Shown: piece by piece, positions 39,713-48,534 of the stretch
Numbering within the stretch: position 1 is the stretch's first letter
Layout: each line of letters opens with the position of its first letter
Origin: Senimuribacter intestinalis
GTDB taxonomy: Bacteria; Bacillota; Clostridia; Peptostreptococcales; Anaerovoracaceae
Direction: 5' to 3'
Assembly (NCBI GenBank): GCA_943192975.1
Contig: CALPCJ010000005.1
Span: 1 to 64,000, forward strand
DNA length: 64,000 nt
Notes under the pieces: model-generated
What the model saw: the letters and a program-made list of their open reading frames with translations, nothing else
The model's database searches: none
Told to the model about the DNA's origin: nothing
Position numbers and translations under genes: made by a program

Positions 39713-40744
39713 CTATCTGATAAACTGATATCCTCTGTGTATATTGACGATATCGCGCAAAATTGATGCTGCTGCCGGAATAACACCGCTGGCGCCTCCG
39801 ATAACCGCAAGTTCCCCCAAAGTGTCTGAAACATAACGAACTGCTTTGTTCTTTCCCTCGACACTGTAAAGCAGATGTTCAGCCGGCAGTCTCTCAAGGC
39901 CTACAGACATGTGAAGCTGTCCGTCCTTTCTGACGGTTTTGCCGACCAACTTATATTTCAGCCCCGCTGCCGCTGCACTTTCTATATCCGCCGCAGAGAG
40001 AGCAGTAATTCCGCTTACCTTGATATCAGCCAGCGTTTTATCTTCGCCCATCAGCACGTTTGTCAAAATCAGGAGCTTTCCGGCAGTATCCCAGCCTTCC
40101 ACATCTAGAGTCGGATCGGTCTCGGCAATACCGTACTCCTGAGCAATTTTTAATGCCTTCTCATATTCACAGTGATGATCTTCCATATATTTTAGAATAA
40201 AGTTGGTCGTTCCGTTCAGCACGCCTTCAATGGAAGTAATACTGCTTCCCGCAAGGTCCATGACACCGGCGTTGACGGATGGAAGAGCGCCTCCTGTAGT
40301 GCAGCCGATTCCAAGCTGTACACCGCAGGCTTTTGCCAGTGCTGCCAGCTTATGATAAGCCAGCATGATCGGTCCCTTATCGGAGATCACCACGTGTTTT
40401 CCTGCTTTCAGCAGACTTTCCGCATAAGAAAGCCCTGGCTGTCCTGTCTCCTTATTGGTTGGCGTCATAATCACTGCCAGATCTACCGCAGGATCCGCTG
40501 CTATCTCAGCTGCAGTAATATCTGCACTTCCGCCGGAAAACTTAGTAATATCCTTTTCTCTTTCCGTAAAAACCTCCAAGGCAGCTAAATCAATTCCCTT
40601 TGCAGCATAGATGCCGCCATAATAATCGACGATATAGCTGACCGTAACAGAGAGGTCTTCCGCATCCAGCATTTCTTTCTGCATATTCAAAAGTCGCACC
40701 AGTGCCTTTCCCACACCGCCATAACCAATGATTCCTATGTTCAA
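39713..40744 (-). CDS. hom: Homoserine dehydrogenase without ACT domain
   Basis: The 343-residue protein has the Rossmann motif GIIGYGGVGKALVRLL, the catalytic block VVISDKGPIMLAYHKL, TTGGALPSVNAGV, and IAETDPTLDVEGWDTAGKL. The ACT regulatory domain of biosynthetic enzymes is missing. It interconverts homoserine and aspartate semialdehyde. The operon is otherwise catabolic, so oxidation of homoserine or a close analogue is a reasonable guess. Confidence 0.85.
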   Translation of the reverse strand: MNIGIIGYGGVGKALVRLLNMQKEMLDAEDLSVTVSYIVDYYGGIYAAKGIDLAALEVFTEREKDITKFSGGSADITAAEIAADPAVDLAVIMTPTNKETGQPGLSYAESLLKAGKHVVISDKGPIMLAYHKLAALAKACGVQLGIGCTTGGALPSVNAGVMDLAGSSITSIEGVLNGTTNFILKYMEDHHCEYEKALKIAQEYGIAETDPTLDVEGWDTAGKLLILTNVLMGEDKTLADIKVSGITALSAADIESAAAAGLKYKLVGKTVRKDGQLHMSVGLERLPAEHLLYSVEGKNKAVRYVSDTLGELAVIGGASGVIPAAASILRDIVNIHRGYQFIR

Positions 40745-40759
40745 AATTCATGTCCTCCT

Positions 40760-41737
40760 TTAAATCACACCGATTGCCATGAGATTGTCACCCTCACATG
40801 CAGCAAAAGTAGACATTACCCATAAAATCACAGCATCATCTTCCGCATAGAATTCTTTGTAGACCTCATCTCCGTGATAGTCAGTCAACACTGCCAGCAG
40901 CTGACCTTTTTTCACTTTTTCACCCGGGGTTACGCGGCAGTTATAAATGCCGTTTTGTGAAGCTTTTAGGCGGTAAAATCTGGAGAGTTCCTTTTGGCGC
41001 GGATTTTTCGCCACACTGCCGCAAAGCATGCCGAGGTGTTTCATCACATTCTTTGCGCCTTCATAGTGGAGCATTTTCGTCTCCTCTTCGATGAGTCCGA
41101 TTCCTCCGATTTCCGGCTGAATGCTCGGAATGCCCAGCTCGCTGACTGCAGCATAGAAATTTCCCCTGTCCGTTGCGCCTGCTCCGTCCGTTTCCGTATA
41201 GGACACATAATCCAGTCCATATACCTTTGCCAGCGCCCGTGCTGTTTCTGTTATCTTTTCGTCCTTTTCACTGATGTGATAAAAGGCGTAAGGGTACAGC
41301 CACTCAATGCTGTCGCCGCTGTGCATGTCGATGTGATAATCTGCCTTTGCCGCAACCTGATGAACCAGTGTATAGCAAAGACGCTCGGTAATGGTGCCTG
41401 CCGCATCGCCGGGAAACGTATCGTTGAGATTTTTTCCATCCAGCGGATTCACAAAAGGCACCTTCGCCTGAAAAGATGCGAAGTTGCACTGAGGCACGCC
41501 GATGATAGTGCCGGAAAGCTGACTGGGCTCAATTTCATGATACAGCGTCAAATTCGCACCGATGCCCGGATACTCCGTACCGTGAACGCCCGAGGTAATG
41601 CAAAGCACCGGTCCGTCTTTTTCTCCGGCGATAACATAAAATGGAAAACTAGTTTCAGTTCCAGCTTCATCGCAAACCGGTATATCTTTTATCCATTTAT
41701 CGCCTTTTTCAATTTCAAAATCTAATACCTTTAACAT
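40760..41737 (-). CDS. AspA/AstE-type deacylase (M14-like)
   Basis: The 325-residue protein has zinc ligands in ITSGVHGTEYPG (His, Glu) and DYHIDMHSGD (His). The C-terminal third has a barrel-type region (TPGEKVKKGQLLAVLTDY) as in succinylglutamate desuccinylase/aspartoacylase. The family removes acyl groups from N-acyl amino acids. It lies 16 bases upstream of hom on the same strand, inside the sigma-54 operon. Confidence 0.85.
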   Translation of the reverse strand: MLKVLDFEIEKGDKWIKDIPVCDEAGTETSFPFYVIAGEKDGPVLCITSGVHGTEYPGIGANLTLYHEIEPSQLSGTIIGVPQCNFASFQAKVPFVNPLDGKNLNDTFPGDAAGTITERLCYTLVHQVAAKADYHIDMHSGDSIEWLYPYAFYHISEKDEKITETARALAKVYGLDYVSYTETDGAGATDRGNFYAAVSELGIPSIQPEIGGIGLIEEETKMLHYEGAKNVMKHLGMLCGSVAKNPRQKELSRFYRLKASQNGIYNCRVTPGEKVKKGQLLAVLTDYHGDEVYKEFYAEDDAVILWVMSTFAACEGDNLMAIGVI

Positions 41738-41757
41738 GGAATATCCTCCAACTCAGT

Positions 41758-42948
41758 TTATTTTTTTAACAGCTTTTCTGTTGCTCCCTTGATTTTACCC
41801 ATGGCTTTCTCGATGTTTTCATAAGAATTAGAAAAAGCGATGCGAAGATAGCCTGTTCCATATTCACCGAAGGCAGAGCCTGGAATCATGGCAACGCCGG
41901 CTTCATTCAGATAATAATCTGAAGCCTCTTCATCTGTAATGCCAAGCCCTTTAATATTCATAAAGCAGTAGAACGCACCCTTTGGGCAATTGCAGCTAAG
42001 TCCTTCGATTTTATTGATGGACTCATAGACCAGTTTTCTTCTTCTATCAAACTGCACACGCATTTCCTCAATACATCCTTGCGGTCCTGCCAGAGCCGCT
42101 TCAGCTGCATACTGTGATACAGAAGTAGCACAGGTTACAGTATACTGCAGTACACGAATCATAGCGCTGATGAATTCGGCATTCTTGGAAGCCGCAAAAC
42201 CGATTCTCCAGCCCGTCATCGCGTAAGCCTTGGATACACCGTTGATGATGATGGTTCTCTCCGCCATGCCAGGAAGAGATGCGATACTGGTGTGCGTACT
42301 TCCATCATATAACAATTTTTCATAAATTTCATCAGAAAGCACGATCAAATTGTTGTCTTTTGCAATCTTTGCAATTTTTTCCAGACTTTCTCTGCTGAGT
42401 ACCGAGCCGGTAGGATTGTTCGGCGTGTTTACGATAATCATCTTGGTCTTTGGTGAAACCAGCTTTTCGATGTCTTCAATCTGTACATTAAAATCGTTTT
42501 CCTCCAGCAGCGGATAAGACACTGTCTTTGCTCCGGCAAGCTCCGCACAGTAGAAATAGTGGAGCCAGGATGGATTGGGAACAAGCACCTCATCGCCCGG
42601 ATCCAGAAGCCCTGTCATCGCGATGGAAACTGCCTGATTAGCACCGACTGTTACGATGATGTCGTCCATCGTCATATCAAGGCCGTTGTCTCTTTTGAAT
42701 TTATCTGCTGCTGCCTGCCGCAGACCTTCCGTCCCGTAATTGGATGTATAGTAGGTATACCCATCATCCAGCGCTTTCTTTGCTGCATCTCTGATAAATG
42801 CCGGCGTATCAAAATTCGGGCGCCCGATGCCCAGATTGATAATTTCTCTTCCTTCCTTTTCCAGCTTTCCTGCTGCTTCAAATACTTTTCTGATACCGGA
42901 AAACGGAATGGTGTCCATTTTCACACTCTGCTTCATTTTATTTGTCAT
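41758..42948 (-). CDS. Class I/II pyridoxal-phosphate aminotransferase
   Basis: The 396-residue protein starts at ATG 42948 with GGGAGG upstream. It has GIGRPNFDTPAFI, YTSNYGTEGLRQAA, NTPNNPTG, SDEIYEKLLYDG, and NGVSKAYAMTGWRIGF with the PLP lysine: an aspartate aminotransferase-like fold I enzyme. The substrate is unknown; relatives transaminate aspartate, aromatic or branched amino acids. It is the first gene of the leftward operon, directly behind the sigma-54 promoter at 42998-43013. Confidence 0.92.
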   Translation of the reverse strand: MTNKMKQSVKMDTIPFSGIRKVFEAAGKLEKEGREIINLGIGRPNFDTPAFIRDAAKKALDDGYTYYTSNYGTEGLRQAAADKFKRDNGLDMTMDDIIVTVGANQAVSIAMTGLLDPGDEVLVPNPSWLHYFYCAELAGAKTVSYPLLEENDFNVQIEDIEKLVSPKTKMIIVNTPNNPTGSVLSRESLEKIAKIAKDNNLIVLSDEIYEKLLYDGSTHTSIASLPGMAERTIIINGVSKAYAMTGWRIGFAASKNAEFISAMIRVLQYTVTCATSVSQYAAEAALAGPQGCIEEMRVQFDRRRKLVYESINKIEGLSCNCPKGAFYCFMNIKGLGITDEEASDYYLNEAGVAMIPGSAFGEYGTGYLRIAFSNSYENIEKAMGKIKGATEKLLKK

Positions 42949-42997
42949 GATTGACCTCCCTTGTTCTGAAAATTTCTCGTGATACCATATCCCTAAC

Positions 42998-43013
42998 CGC
43001 AAGTTTTGTGCCA
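42998..43013 (-). promoter_or_regulatory. Sigma-54 promoter of the aminotransferase operon
   Basis: Reading leftwards: TGGCAC-AAAAC-TTGCG, with GG and GC exactly 10 bases apart, an almost perfect -24/-12 element. It lies 50 bases before the ATG. Confidence 0.9.
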
Positions 43014-43023
43014 ATCAAAAAAT

Positions 43024-43051
43024 TTGACAAATTTTTGTGAACGAATATAAT
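43024..43051 (+). promoter_or_regulatory. Sigma-70 promoter of the sigma-54 activator gene
   Basis: TTGACA, 16 bp, TATAAT. It overlaps a near-palindrome, CAAAAAATTTG-A-CAAATTTTTG (43016-43037), which could be an activator or autorepression site between the divergent promoters. Confidence 0.75.
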
Positions 43052-43093
43052 CATCTTAAACCAGGTACACGTAAAGCAGGAAGGAAATACGCT

Positions 43094-44911
43094 ATGATAA
43101 ATAAAAAGTACAGTTTTATTCAGGAAACCTGTGAAATCGTTTCTGAGCTTTTCAATGTGGTCATTACCACCATCGACACAGGCTTTATCAGAACTACAGG
43201 CACTGGTCTGTACAAGGCAGAAATCGGAAGTAAAGTGGAAAACTCCAACGTATTCAAGAGTGTAATAGAGCAAAATCAGAAAATAGTAATCAGCAGTCCC
43301 GGCAAAGAACCTGCCTGCGCCGACTGCGAGAATAAGAATAACTGTAAAGAAAAGGCAGCAGTTTATGCGCCCCTTCACGTCAACGGTGAGATTCGCGGCG
43401 CAATCGGCTTTATTGCCTTTACTGACGAACAGAAAAACAACGGTCTCTTCGGTCGCGATCTCTTCGTTAACTTCACCGAAAAACTCTCCGAACTGATTTC
43501 CAGCAGAATTGAGACCGTCGAATATGCTGATCAGCTCATGGTCAATCTCAACGAAACCCTTGCTATTTTGAACTCAGTTCATGATGGCGTCATCGCTGTA
43601 GATAACGACTCCATCATCTATCGAATCAACGAGTCTGCCACCAGAAACTTCGGCATTACAGAAAAACTCATCGGAAGCCATATCAGCTGTGTGCTGCCGG
43701 ACCAAGTTATCGCCGATATTCAGAAGACGCCTTTCTATATCGACAATGAAGTCACCATTCGCAACGAGCAAGGCGAAGTCAATGTGCTGCTCACTGCCAA
43801 GCGAATCGAGGCAAGCGGCACTAAGCACGGCACCATTCTCAACATAAAAAGCTTTACAGAAGCTAGCAATATCGCCTCTAACATCCTACACAAATCCGAC
43901 TATAAGGTGGAATTTAGCGATATTGTCGGTGAATCTAAAGCCATCTGTGAAGTCATCGATTTTTCTCATAAAATCGCCGGCAGCGACTCTACCGTCCTAA
44001 TCCGCGGTGAAAGCGGCACCGGGAAAGAACTCTTTGCCAGAGCCATTCACAATCACAGCAGCAGAAAGGATGGACCTTTTGTTGCCATCAACTGCGGCGC
44101 TATCCCGGAAACGCTGCTGGAAAGCGAACTGTTCGGCTACGAAGACGGCGCTTTTACAGGTGCAAAAAAAGGCGGTAAAATCGGTAAATGTCAGCTGGCA
44201 AACGGCGGCACGCTCTTTCTCGACGAAGTTGGCGATATCCCGATTTTCCTGCAGGTAAAATTTCTGCGCATGCTGCAGGAACGCACCATTGAACGGGTCG
44301 GTGGGAACAAAAGCATTTCCATCAATGTGCGGGTAATCGCTGCAACAAACCGAAACCTGGAAACGATGATGGAGGATGGAGAATTTCGAAGTGATCTTTA
44401 TTACAGACTCAACGTCATTCCGATTTTCATTCCGCCTCTGCGCGAGCGCAGCGAGGATATTTTGGTCATTTCCCGTCATTTTATGGAGAAATATTCAAGA
44501 CATCTTCGCAAACATGTCTGCGATATGACCCCTCAGGCTGCGAAAATTCTGATGGATTACCACTGGCCGGGCAATATCAGAGAACTGGAAAATACCATTG
44601 AATGCGCACTCAATGTGGAAAGTCAAGAAATTCTCACCAGTTTCAGCATTCCGGCGAGAATTAAATCTCCGAAAAAGAATACTGATATCTATTCTGCTGA
44701 GCTGATTCAGGCAGAAGCTGCCGTGCTTGCGCAAACTGTGCCGTCTGCTGCTGCAAGACTCCGTGATACCAGACGAAAAACTGAAATTGACGAAGTCTTA
44801 AAAGCCCTCGATAAATACGGCTGGGATACCAAAGGCAAAAAACATGCAGCGACAAGTCTGGGTATCGGTATTGCTACCTTGTATCGCATTCTGAAAGATT
44901 ATCAAAACTGA
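43094..44911 (+). CDS. Sigma-54-dependent transcriptional activator
   Basis: The 605-residue protein starts at ATG 43094 behind GGAAGGA. The N-terminal part looks like a GAF-type sensor (with CADCENKNNCKEKAAVY, three or four cysteines), followed by a PAS domain (about 165-260, ILNSVHDGVIAVDND). The AAA+ domain has GESGTGKELFARA (Walker A), GAFTGAKKGG (sigma-54 contact), TLFLDEVGDIP (Walker B) and ATNRNLE; the C-terminus is a Fis-type helix-turn-helix (TSLGIGIATLYRILKDY). It probably senses the pathway substrate and drives both divergent operons. Confidence 0.93.
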   Translation: MINKKYSFIQETCEIVSELFNVVITTIDTGFIRTTGTGLYKAEIGSKVENSNVFKSVIEQNQKIVISSPGKEPACADCENKNNCKEKAAVYAPLHVNGEIRGAIGFIAFTDEQKNNGLFGRDLFVNFTEKLSELISSRIETVEYADQLMVNLNETLAILNSVHDGVIAVDNDSIIYRINESATRNFGITEKLIGSHISCVLPDQVIADIQKTPFYIDNEVTIRNEQGEVNVLLTAKRIEASGTKHGTILNIKSFTEASNIASNILHKSDYKVEFSDIVGESKAICEVIDFSHKIAGSDSTVLIRGESGTGKELFARAIHNHSSRKDGPFVAINCGAIPETLLESELFGYEDGAFTGAKKGGKIGKCQLANGGTLFLDEVGDIPIFLQVKFLRMLQERTIERVGGNKSISINVRVIAATNRNLETMMEDGEFRSDLYYRLNVIPIFIPPLRERSEDILVISRHFMEKYSRHLRKHVCDMTPQAAKILMDYHWPGNIRELENTIECALNVESQEILTSFSIPARIKSPKKNTDIYSAELIQAEAAVLAQTVPSAAARLRDTRRKTEIDEVLKALDKYGWDTKGKKHAATSLGIGIATLYRILKDYQN

Positions 44912-44941
44912 TAAAAATTATCTTTTATGATAATTTTTATC
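44910..44941. promoter_or_regulatory. Twin palindromes GATAA-N3-TTATC: activator sites or terminator
   Basis: GATAA-AAA-TTATC (44910-44922) and GATAA-TTT-TTATC (44929-44941) are each palindromic and together form a larger inverted repeat. They lie about 45-75 bases upstream of the next sigma-54 promoter and just after the activator stop. They may be enhancer sites, a terminator, or both. Confidence 0.55.
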
Positions 44942-44985
44942 ACATATCCATCCGTCTTTTCTGCAAAATCCGTCCAAAAACTACA

Positions 44986-45001
44986 TGGCATATTTTTTGC
45001 T
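44986..45001 (+). promoter_or_regulatory. Sigma-54 promoter of the NhaC/deiminase operon
   Basis: TGGCAT-ATTTT-TTGCT with GG and GC 10 bases apart. It lies 44 bases before the nhaC-like start. Confidence 0.85.
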
Positions 45002-45045
45002 CTATATGTGTGACGTAGATTAACATAGCAGAAAGGAGACTAACT

Positions 45046-46551
45046 ATGGATTATGGTATTCTATCGTTATTTCCCATCGCGCTGACCATCGTCATCGCCA
45101 TGTGGCTCAAAAACATTTCTATCGCACTATTTGCCGGCGCCTTTGCAGGGCTTCTGATCGTGTGCAGCGGAAATCCATTTGACGCAATGATGTCTTACGT
45201 TGTCGATCATCTGGTTCCGAACATGACAGACTCCTATTGCGCAGAAGTACTGGTACTGCTGATTTTCATCGGCGGTTTTGTAAAACTGCTGGAGGTATCG
45301 GGCGGCGCTCACGCCTTTGCAGCAAGCGTCACGAAGTTCGTAAACAGCCGTGCAAAAGCACAGATGGCTGGCTGGGTAGCTGGTATCATGGTATTTTTCT
45401 CCGATATCGGAAGCCCGATTATCGCAGGTCCGATCGTGCAGCCTCTAACCGACAAGATGCAGGTTTCCAGAGAAAAGCTGGCGTGGATTCTTGACACTAC
45501 TGCCTCCCCGCTTTCCATTCTGGTTCCATTCCTCGGCTGGGGCGCTTACATCATGGGACTGATGGGTACAGAATTTCAGGCAGCAGGCTATGCCAGCACC
45601 GAATGGGACATGCTGCTGAAAGCTTGGCCTTTCCAGTTCTACGCACTGCTCTCTCTGCTGATGGTTCCGCTGATTGCTTTTACCAGAAAAGAGTTCGGAC
45701 CAATGCACAGGGCTGAAATGCGCGCGCTTTCCGGACAGGTTTCTCCTGGCGGACAGGTTGCTGAAGCTGTTAAAATCGACACCGATGCAAAGCTGGAAAA
45801 CAGTCGCCCAATCGTCATGATCATTCCTCTTGTAGTTATGATCGGCACTTTGTGCTTTATGCTCTGCCCGCAGGGTTTCCCGTTCAAGTCCGTTGACGGT
45901 GACGCACTTCGCGGCGCACTGATTGCAGGTTTCGTGTTCGGCTCTATCGCAAACATCATTTTAGTTGTTGCGCTAAAAATCAAATCCTTTAAAAGCATTT
46001 GTCAGGATTACGTATTAGGACTTGAAAGTATTGCCAGCGTATTCATCACCCTGCTTTTGGCATGGGTACTGAGCAGCGTAACAAAAACGATGGGCGGACC
46101 GGAGTTTGTTGTAAATATGCTGCAGGATAGCGTACCAGCTTGGATTCTTCCAGTGATTATCTTCGTAGCCAGTGCTGTGATTTCCTTCTCCACCGGCTCT
46201 TCCTGGGGAACCTTCTCCATTATGATGACCATCGCCGTGCCTGCTGCTATGGCACTGAACGCACCAATGCACGTAGCGATTGCTTCCGTATTATCCGGCG
46301 GTCTCTTCGGCGACCACTGCTCACCGATTTCTGATACTACAATCTTATCTGCTAACGGCGCACGCTGTGATCTTTTGGCTCATGTCAAGACTCAACTTCC
46401 GTACGCACTCATGGTCGGCGGTGTATCAATCGTGACTTACGCAGTAGCAGGCATGACCGGCAGCGTGATCGCTCTGCCAGTTGGTATCGCCCTGCTGATC
46501 GTAACAGTACTTACGCTTTCCAAACTTTACGGAAAGAAAGTTGAAGCATAA
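45046..46551 (+). CDS. nhaC: NhaC-family Na+/H+ antiporter-like transporter
   Basis: The 501-residue protein has about 11-12 membrane helices with family blocks AGWVAGIMVFFSDIGSP, STGSSWGTFSIMM and GGLFGDHCSPISDTTILS. Members of NhaC exchange sodium or protons for ions or organic acids/amino acids (for example malate/lactate). Here it stands at the head of a sigma-54 operon with deiminase-like enzymes, so uptake of the pathway substrate is more likely than pH control. AAAGGAG lies before the ATG. Confidence 0.88.
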   Translation: MDYGILSLFPIALTIVIAMWLKNISIALFAGAFAGLLIVCSGNPFDAMMSYVVDHLVPNMTDSYCAEVLVLLIFIGGFVKLLEVSGGAHAFAASVTKFVNSRAKAQMAGWVAGIMVFFSDIGSPIIAGPIVQPLTDKMQVSREKLAWILDTTASPLSILVPFLGWGAYIMGLMGTEFQAAGYASTEWDMLLKAWPFQFYALLSLLMVPLIAFTRKEFGPMHRAEMRALSGQVSPGGQVAEAVKIDTDAKLENSRPIVMIIPLVVMIGTLCFMLCPQGFPFKSVDGDALRGALIAGFVFGSIANIILVVALKIKSFKSICQDYVLGLESIASVFITLLLAWVLSSVTKTMGGPEFVVNMLQDSVPAWILPVIIFVASAVISFSTGSSWGTFSIMMTIAVPAAMALNAPMHVAIASVLSGGLFGDHCSPISDTTILSANGARCDLLAHVKTQLPYALMVGGVSIVTYAVAGMTGSVIALPVGIALLIVTVLTLSKLYGKKVEA

Positions 46552-46569
46552 TTCTTGCACAGTTATGAA

Positions 46570-46632
46570 GCGAAGCCCAGCCGCCTGTCTTTCCCTCTAT
46601 ATCAAGCAGGCAGACGGGCTTCGCCCTATTTT
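46570..46632 (+). terminator. Hairpin between nhaC and the first deiminase gene
   Basis: GCGAAGCCC (46570-46578) pairs with GGGCTTCGC (46616-46624), followed by CCTATTTTTC. Within an operon this would be a partial terminator lowering expression of the downstream genes, or protect the transporter mRNA. Confidence 0.6.
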
Positions 46633-46650
46633 TCATCTTGGAGGTTTTGT

Positions 46651-47583
46651 ATGGCATTTTTAGAACTCAGCAAAGATAAAAATCTGCGGCGTGATGAAAC
46701 GCCTTTTTTAGATCAGCTCACCACTTACTGGGGCGACTTTGGTATTTGCTCCCAGGTTGCACCTTTAAAAAGCGTCATGCTCAGGCGCCCCGGTGCTGAA
46801 ATCGATAACTTTTCTTGGGAGGAAGCCCGTTTCCGCGAAGGCATTGATCCCGATAAATTCAGACAGGCCCATCAAAGACTTGTGGAGCTTTACCTAAGTC
46901 AGGGCGTGGAAGTCCACTTTCTTGAAGACCAGCGGCTTGACCGTCCTAACGCAGTCTACTGCCGAGATTTGATGTTTATGACGCCGGAAGGCGCTATTAT
47001 TTGCAGACCGGCACTACCTTGCCGCCGCGGCGAAGAAGTCGCTATGGCAAAAGCACTTGCTGCTATTAACGTGCCAATTGTGAAAACCATTACCGGTACG
47101 GGGACCTTTGAAGGAGCAGACTGTCTCTGGGTAGACAGAAAGACAGCAATTCTGGCACGAAGCTCCCGCACCAACGAATCCGGCTATAATCAGGTTGCTC
47201 ACGTACTCCGTGAACAAGGCGTGGAAACCATTCTGACAGTTCCAATTCCTTATACCAATGCGCACCTGGACGGTATCATGAATTTTGTCGATGTGGACAA
47301 GGTCATCATCAACACCCGTCAGGTACCTTACGACGTAGTAGAATACCTGATGAACGCAGGCTATCATATCATCGACGCGCCGGATCAGGACGAAGCCAGA
47401 TTTTCCCTGGGGCTGAACATCGTTGCACTGCGTCCCGGTGTCGTCATCCAGGCACAGGGAAACCCTAAAACTAAGGATGCGCTGGAGAAAAACGGCGTAG
47501 AAGTCATCAGTCTGGATTTCGACGAAGTGCTGAAGGGCTGGGGCTCTGTCCACTGCTGCAGTGCAACCCTAGCAAGAGGTTAA
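46651..47583 (+). CDS. Arginine deiminase-superfamily (amidinohydrolase) protein 1
   Basis: The 310-residue protein starts at ATG 46651 behind GGAGG. It has the beta/alpha propeller motifs of the guanidino-modifying superfamily: PNAVYCRDLMF (Asn...Arg-Asp), FEGADCLWVDR (Glu and Asp), HLDGIMNFVD (His and Asp) and the C-terminal WGSVHCCSATL with the Cys nucleophile. The closest subgroups are dimethylarginine dimethylaminohydrolase-like. It likely hydrolyses a guanidino compound to a ureido compound. All catalytic positions appear intact. Confidence 0.85.
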   Translation: MAFLELSKDKNLRRDETPFLDQLTTYWGDFGICSQVAPLKSVMLRRPGAEIDNFSWEEARFREGIDPDKFRQAHQRLVELYLSQGVEVHFLEDQRLDRPNAVYCRDLMFMTPEGAIICRPALPCRRGEEVAMAKALAAINVPIVKTITGTGTFEGADCLWVDRKTAILARSSRTNESGYNQVAHVLREQGVETILTVPIPYTNAHLDGIMNFVDVDKVIINTRQVPYDVVEYLMNAGYHIIDAPDQDEARFSLGLNIVALRPGVVIQAQGNPKTKDALEKNGVEVISLDFDEVLKGWGSVHCCSATLARG

Positions 47584-47601
47584 AAAAGGAGATTCTCATC
47601 T

Positions 47602-48531
47602 ATGGAAAAGTTCAATACATTTTATGAAGATATGCCCGCTGTCTGGGGCGACAATTTCAGTGTTACATCCGAAATCGGAACGCTGCGCACCGTGCTCGTT
47701 CATCGTCCGGGCAAAGAAATTGAAAACATCACAGATCCGTCTGCGATTTATTTCCGTGATTTTATCGATGTGGATAAAGCCCGCTGGGAACACGATCAGT
47801 TGGTACAGGTCTATCGCGATCACGGCATTACAGTCTACAATATCGACGAAACTGATCCAGGCTGCCCTAACGCCATGTACTGCCACGATTTAGTACTGGG
47901 CACACCGGAGGGCGTCATCGTAACAAGACCCGGAATTAAAATTCGCCACAACGAAGTAAAATATGCTGCGCAGGAAGTTTCTAAGCACGGCGTTCCCATC
48001 GTCAAAACCATCCATGGAAACGGAATCTTTGACGGCGCCTGCGCTACTTGGGTAGACCGAGAAACGGTCTTCGTAGGAACTGGAAGCCGCTGCAACAAAG
48101 AAGGACTGGCGCAGGTTGCAGACACCTTTCATCACATGGGCGTAAAAAATGTCATCACCCTCAGCATCGCCAGAAACCAAAACCACCTGGATGGCTTCCT
48201 ATCCATCGTAGATACCAATGTTGCCGTAACATATCCATATATCACACCGGATATCATCTATGAAGAGCTGGAAAAGCGGGGATTTGAATTTGTAGAAATT
48301 CCGACTTTTGAAGAAAAGATTAATTTTGCCGCAAACTCCGTCGCACTGGAGCCGGGCAAGATTATCATGCCAAAGGGATCTCCGCGCACTGTGGAACTTT
48401 TGAACAAGAAAGGTATCGAAGTCATCGAGCTGGACCTTGACGAAATCAAAAAAGGCGGCGGCTCCGTTCATTGCCTGACCGCATTTTTAAAACGCGATGA
48501 TATCCCTGTTTATCCCGTTTGTGAGGACTAA
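47602..48531 (+). CDS. Arginine deiminase-superfamily protein 2 (altered active site)
   Basis: The 309-residue paralogue of the preceding gene, 18 bases on, keeps HLDGFLSIVD and GGSVHCLTAFL with the Cys. But PNAVYCRD becomes PNAMYCHD, and FEGAD becomes FDGAC, so the catalytic Glu is Asp and an Asp is Cys. It may have a different substrate, form a heteromer with protein 1, or act as a non-hydrolytic partner. AAAAGGAG precedes the ATG. Confidence 0.83.
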   Translation: MEKFNTFYEDMPAVWGDNFSVTSEIGTLRTVLVHRPGKEIENITDPSAIYFRDFIDVDKARWEHDQLVQVYRDHGITVYNIDETDPGCPNAMYCHDLVLGTPEGVIVTRPGIKIRHNEVKYAAQEVSKHGVPIVKTIHGNGIFDGACATWVDRETVFVGTGSRCNKEGLAQVADTFHHMGVKNVITLSIARNQNHLDGFLSIVDTNVAVTYPYITPDIIYEELEKRGFEFVEIPTFEEKINFAANSVALEPGKIIMPKGSPRTVELLNKKGIEVIELDLDEIKKGGGSVHCLTAFLKRDDIPVYPVCED

Positions 48532-48534
48532 GTC

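Noticed and set aside
43037..43093. Upstream extension of the sigma-54 activator
   Set aside because: The extension would start inside the promoter TTGACA-16-TATAAT and lacks a ribosome-binding site, while ATG 43094 has one.
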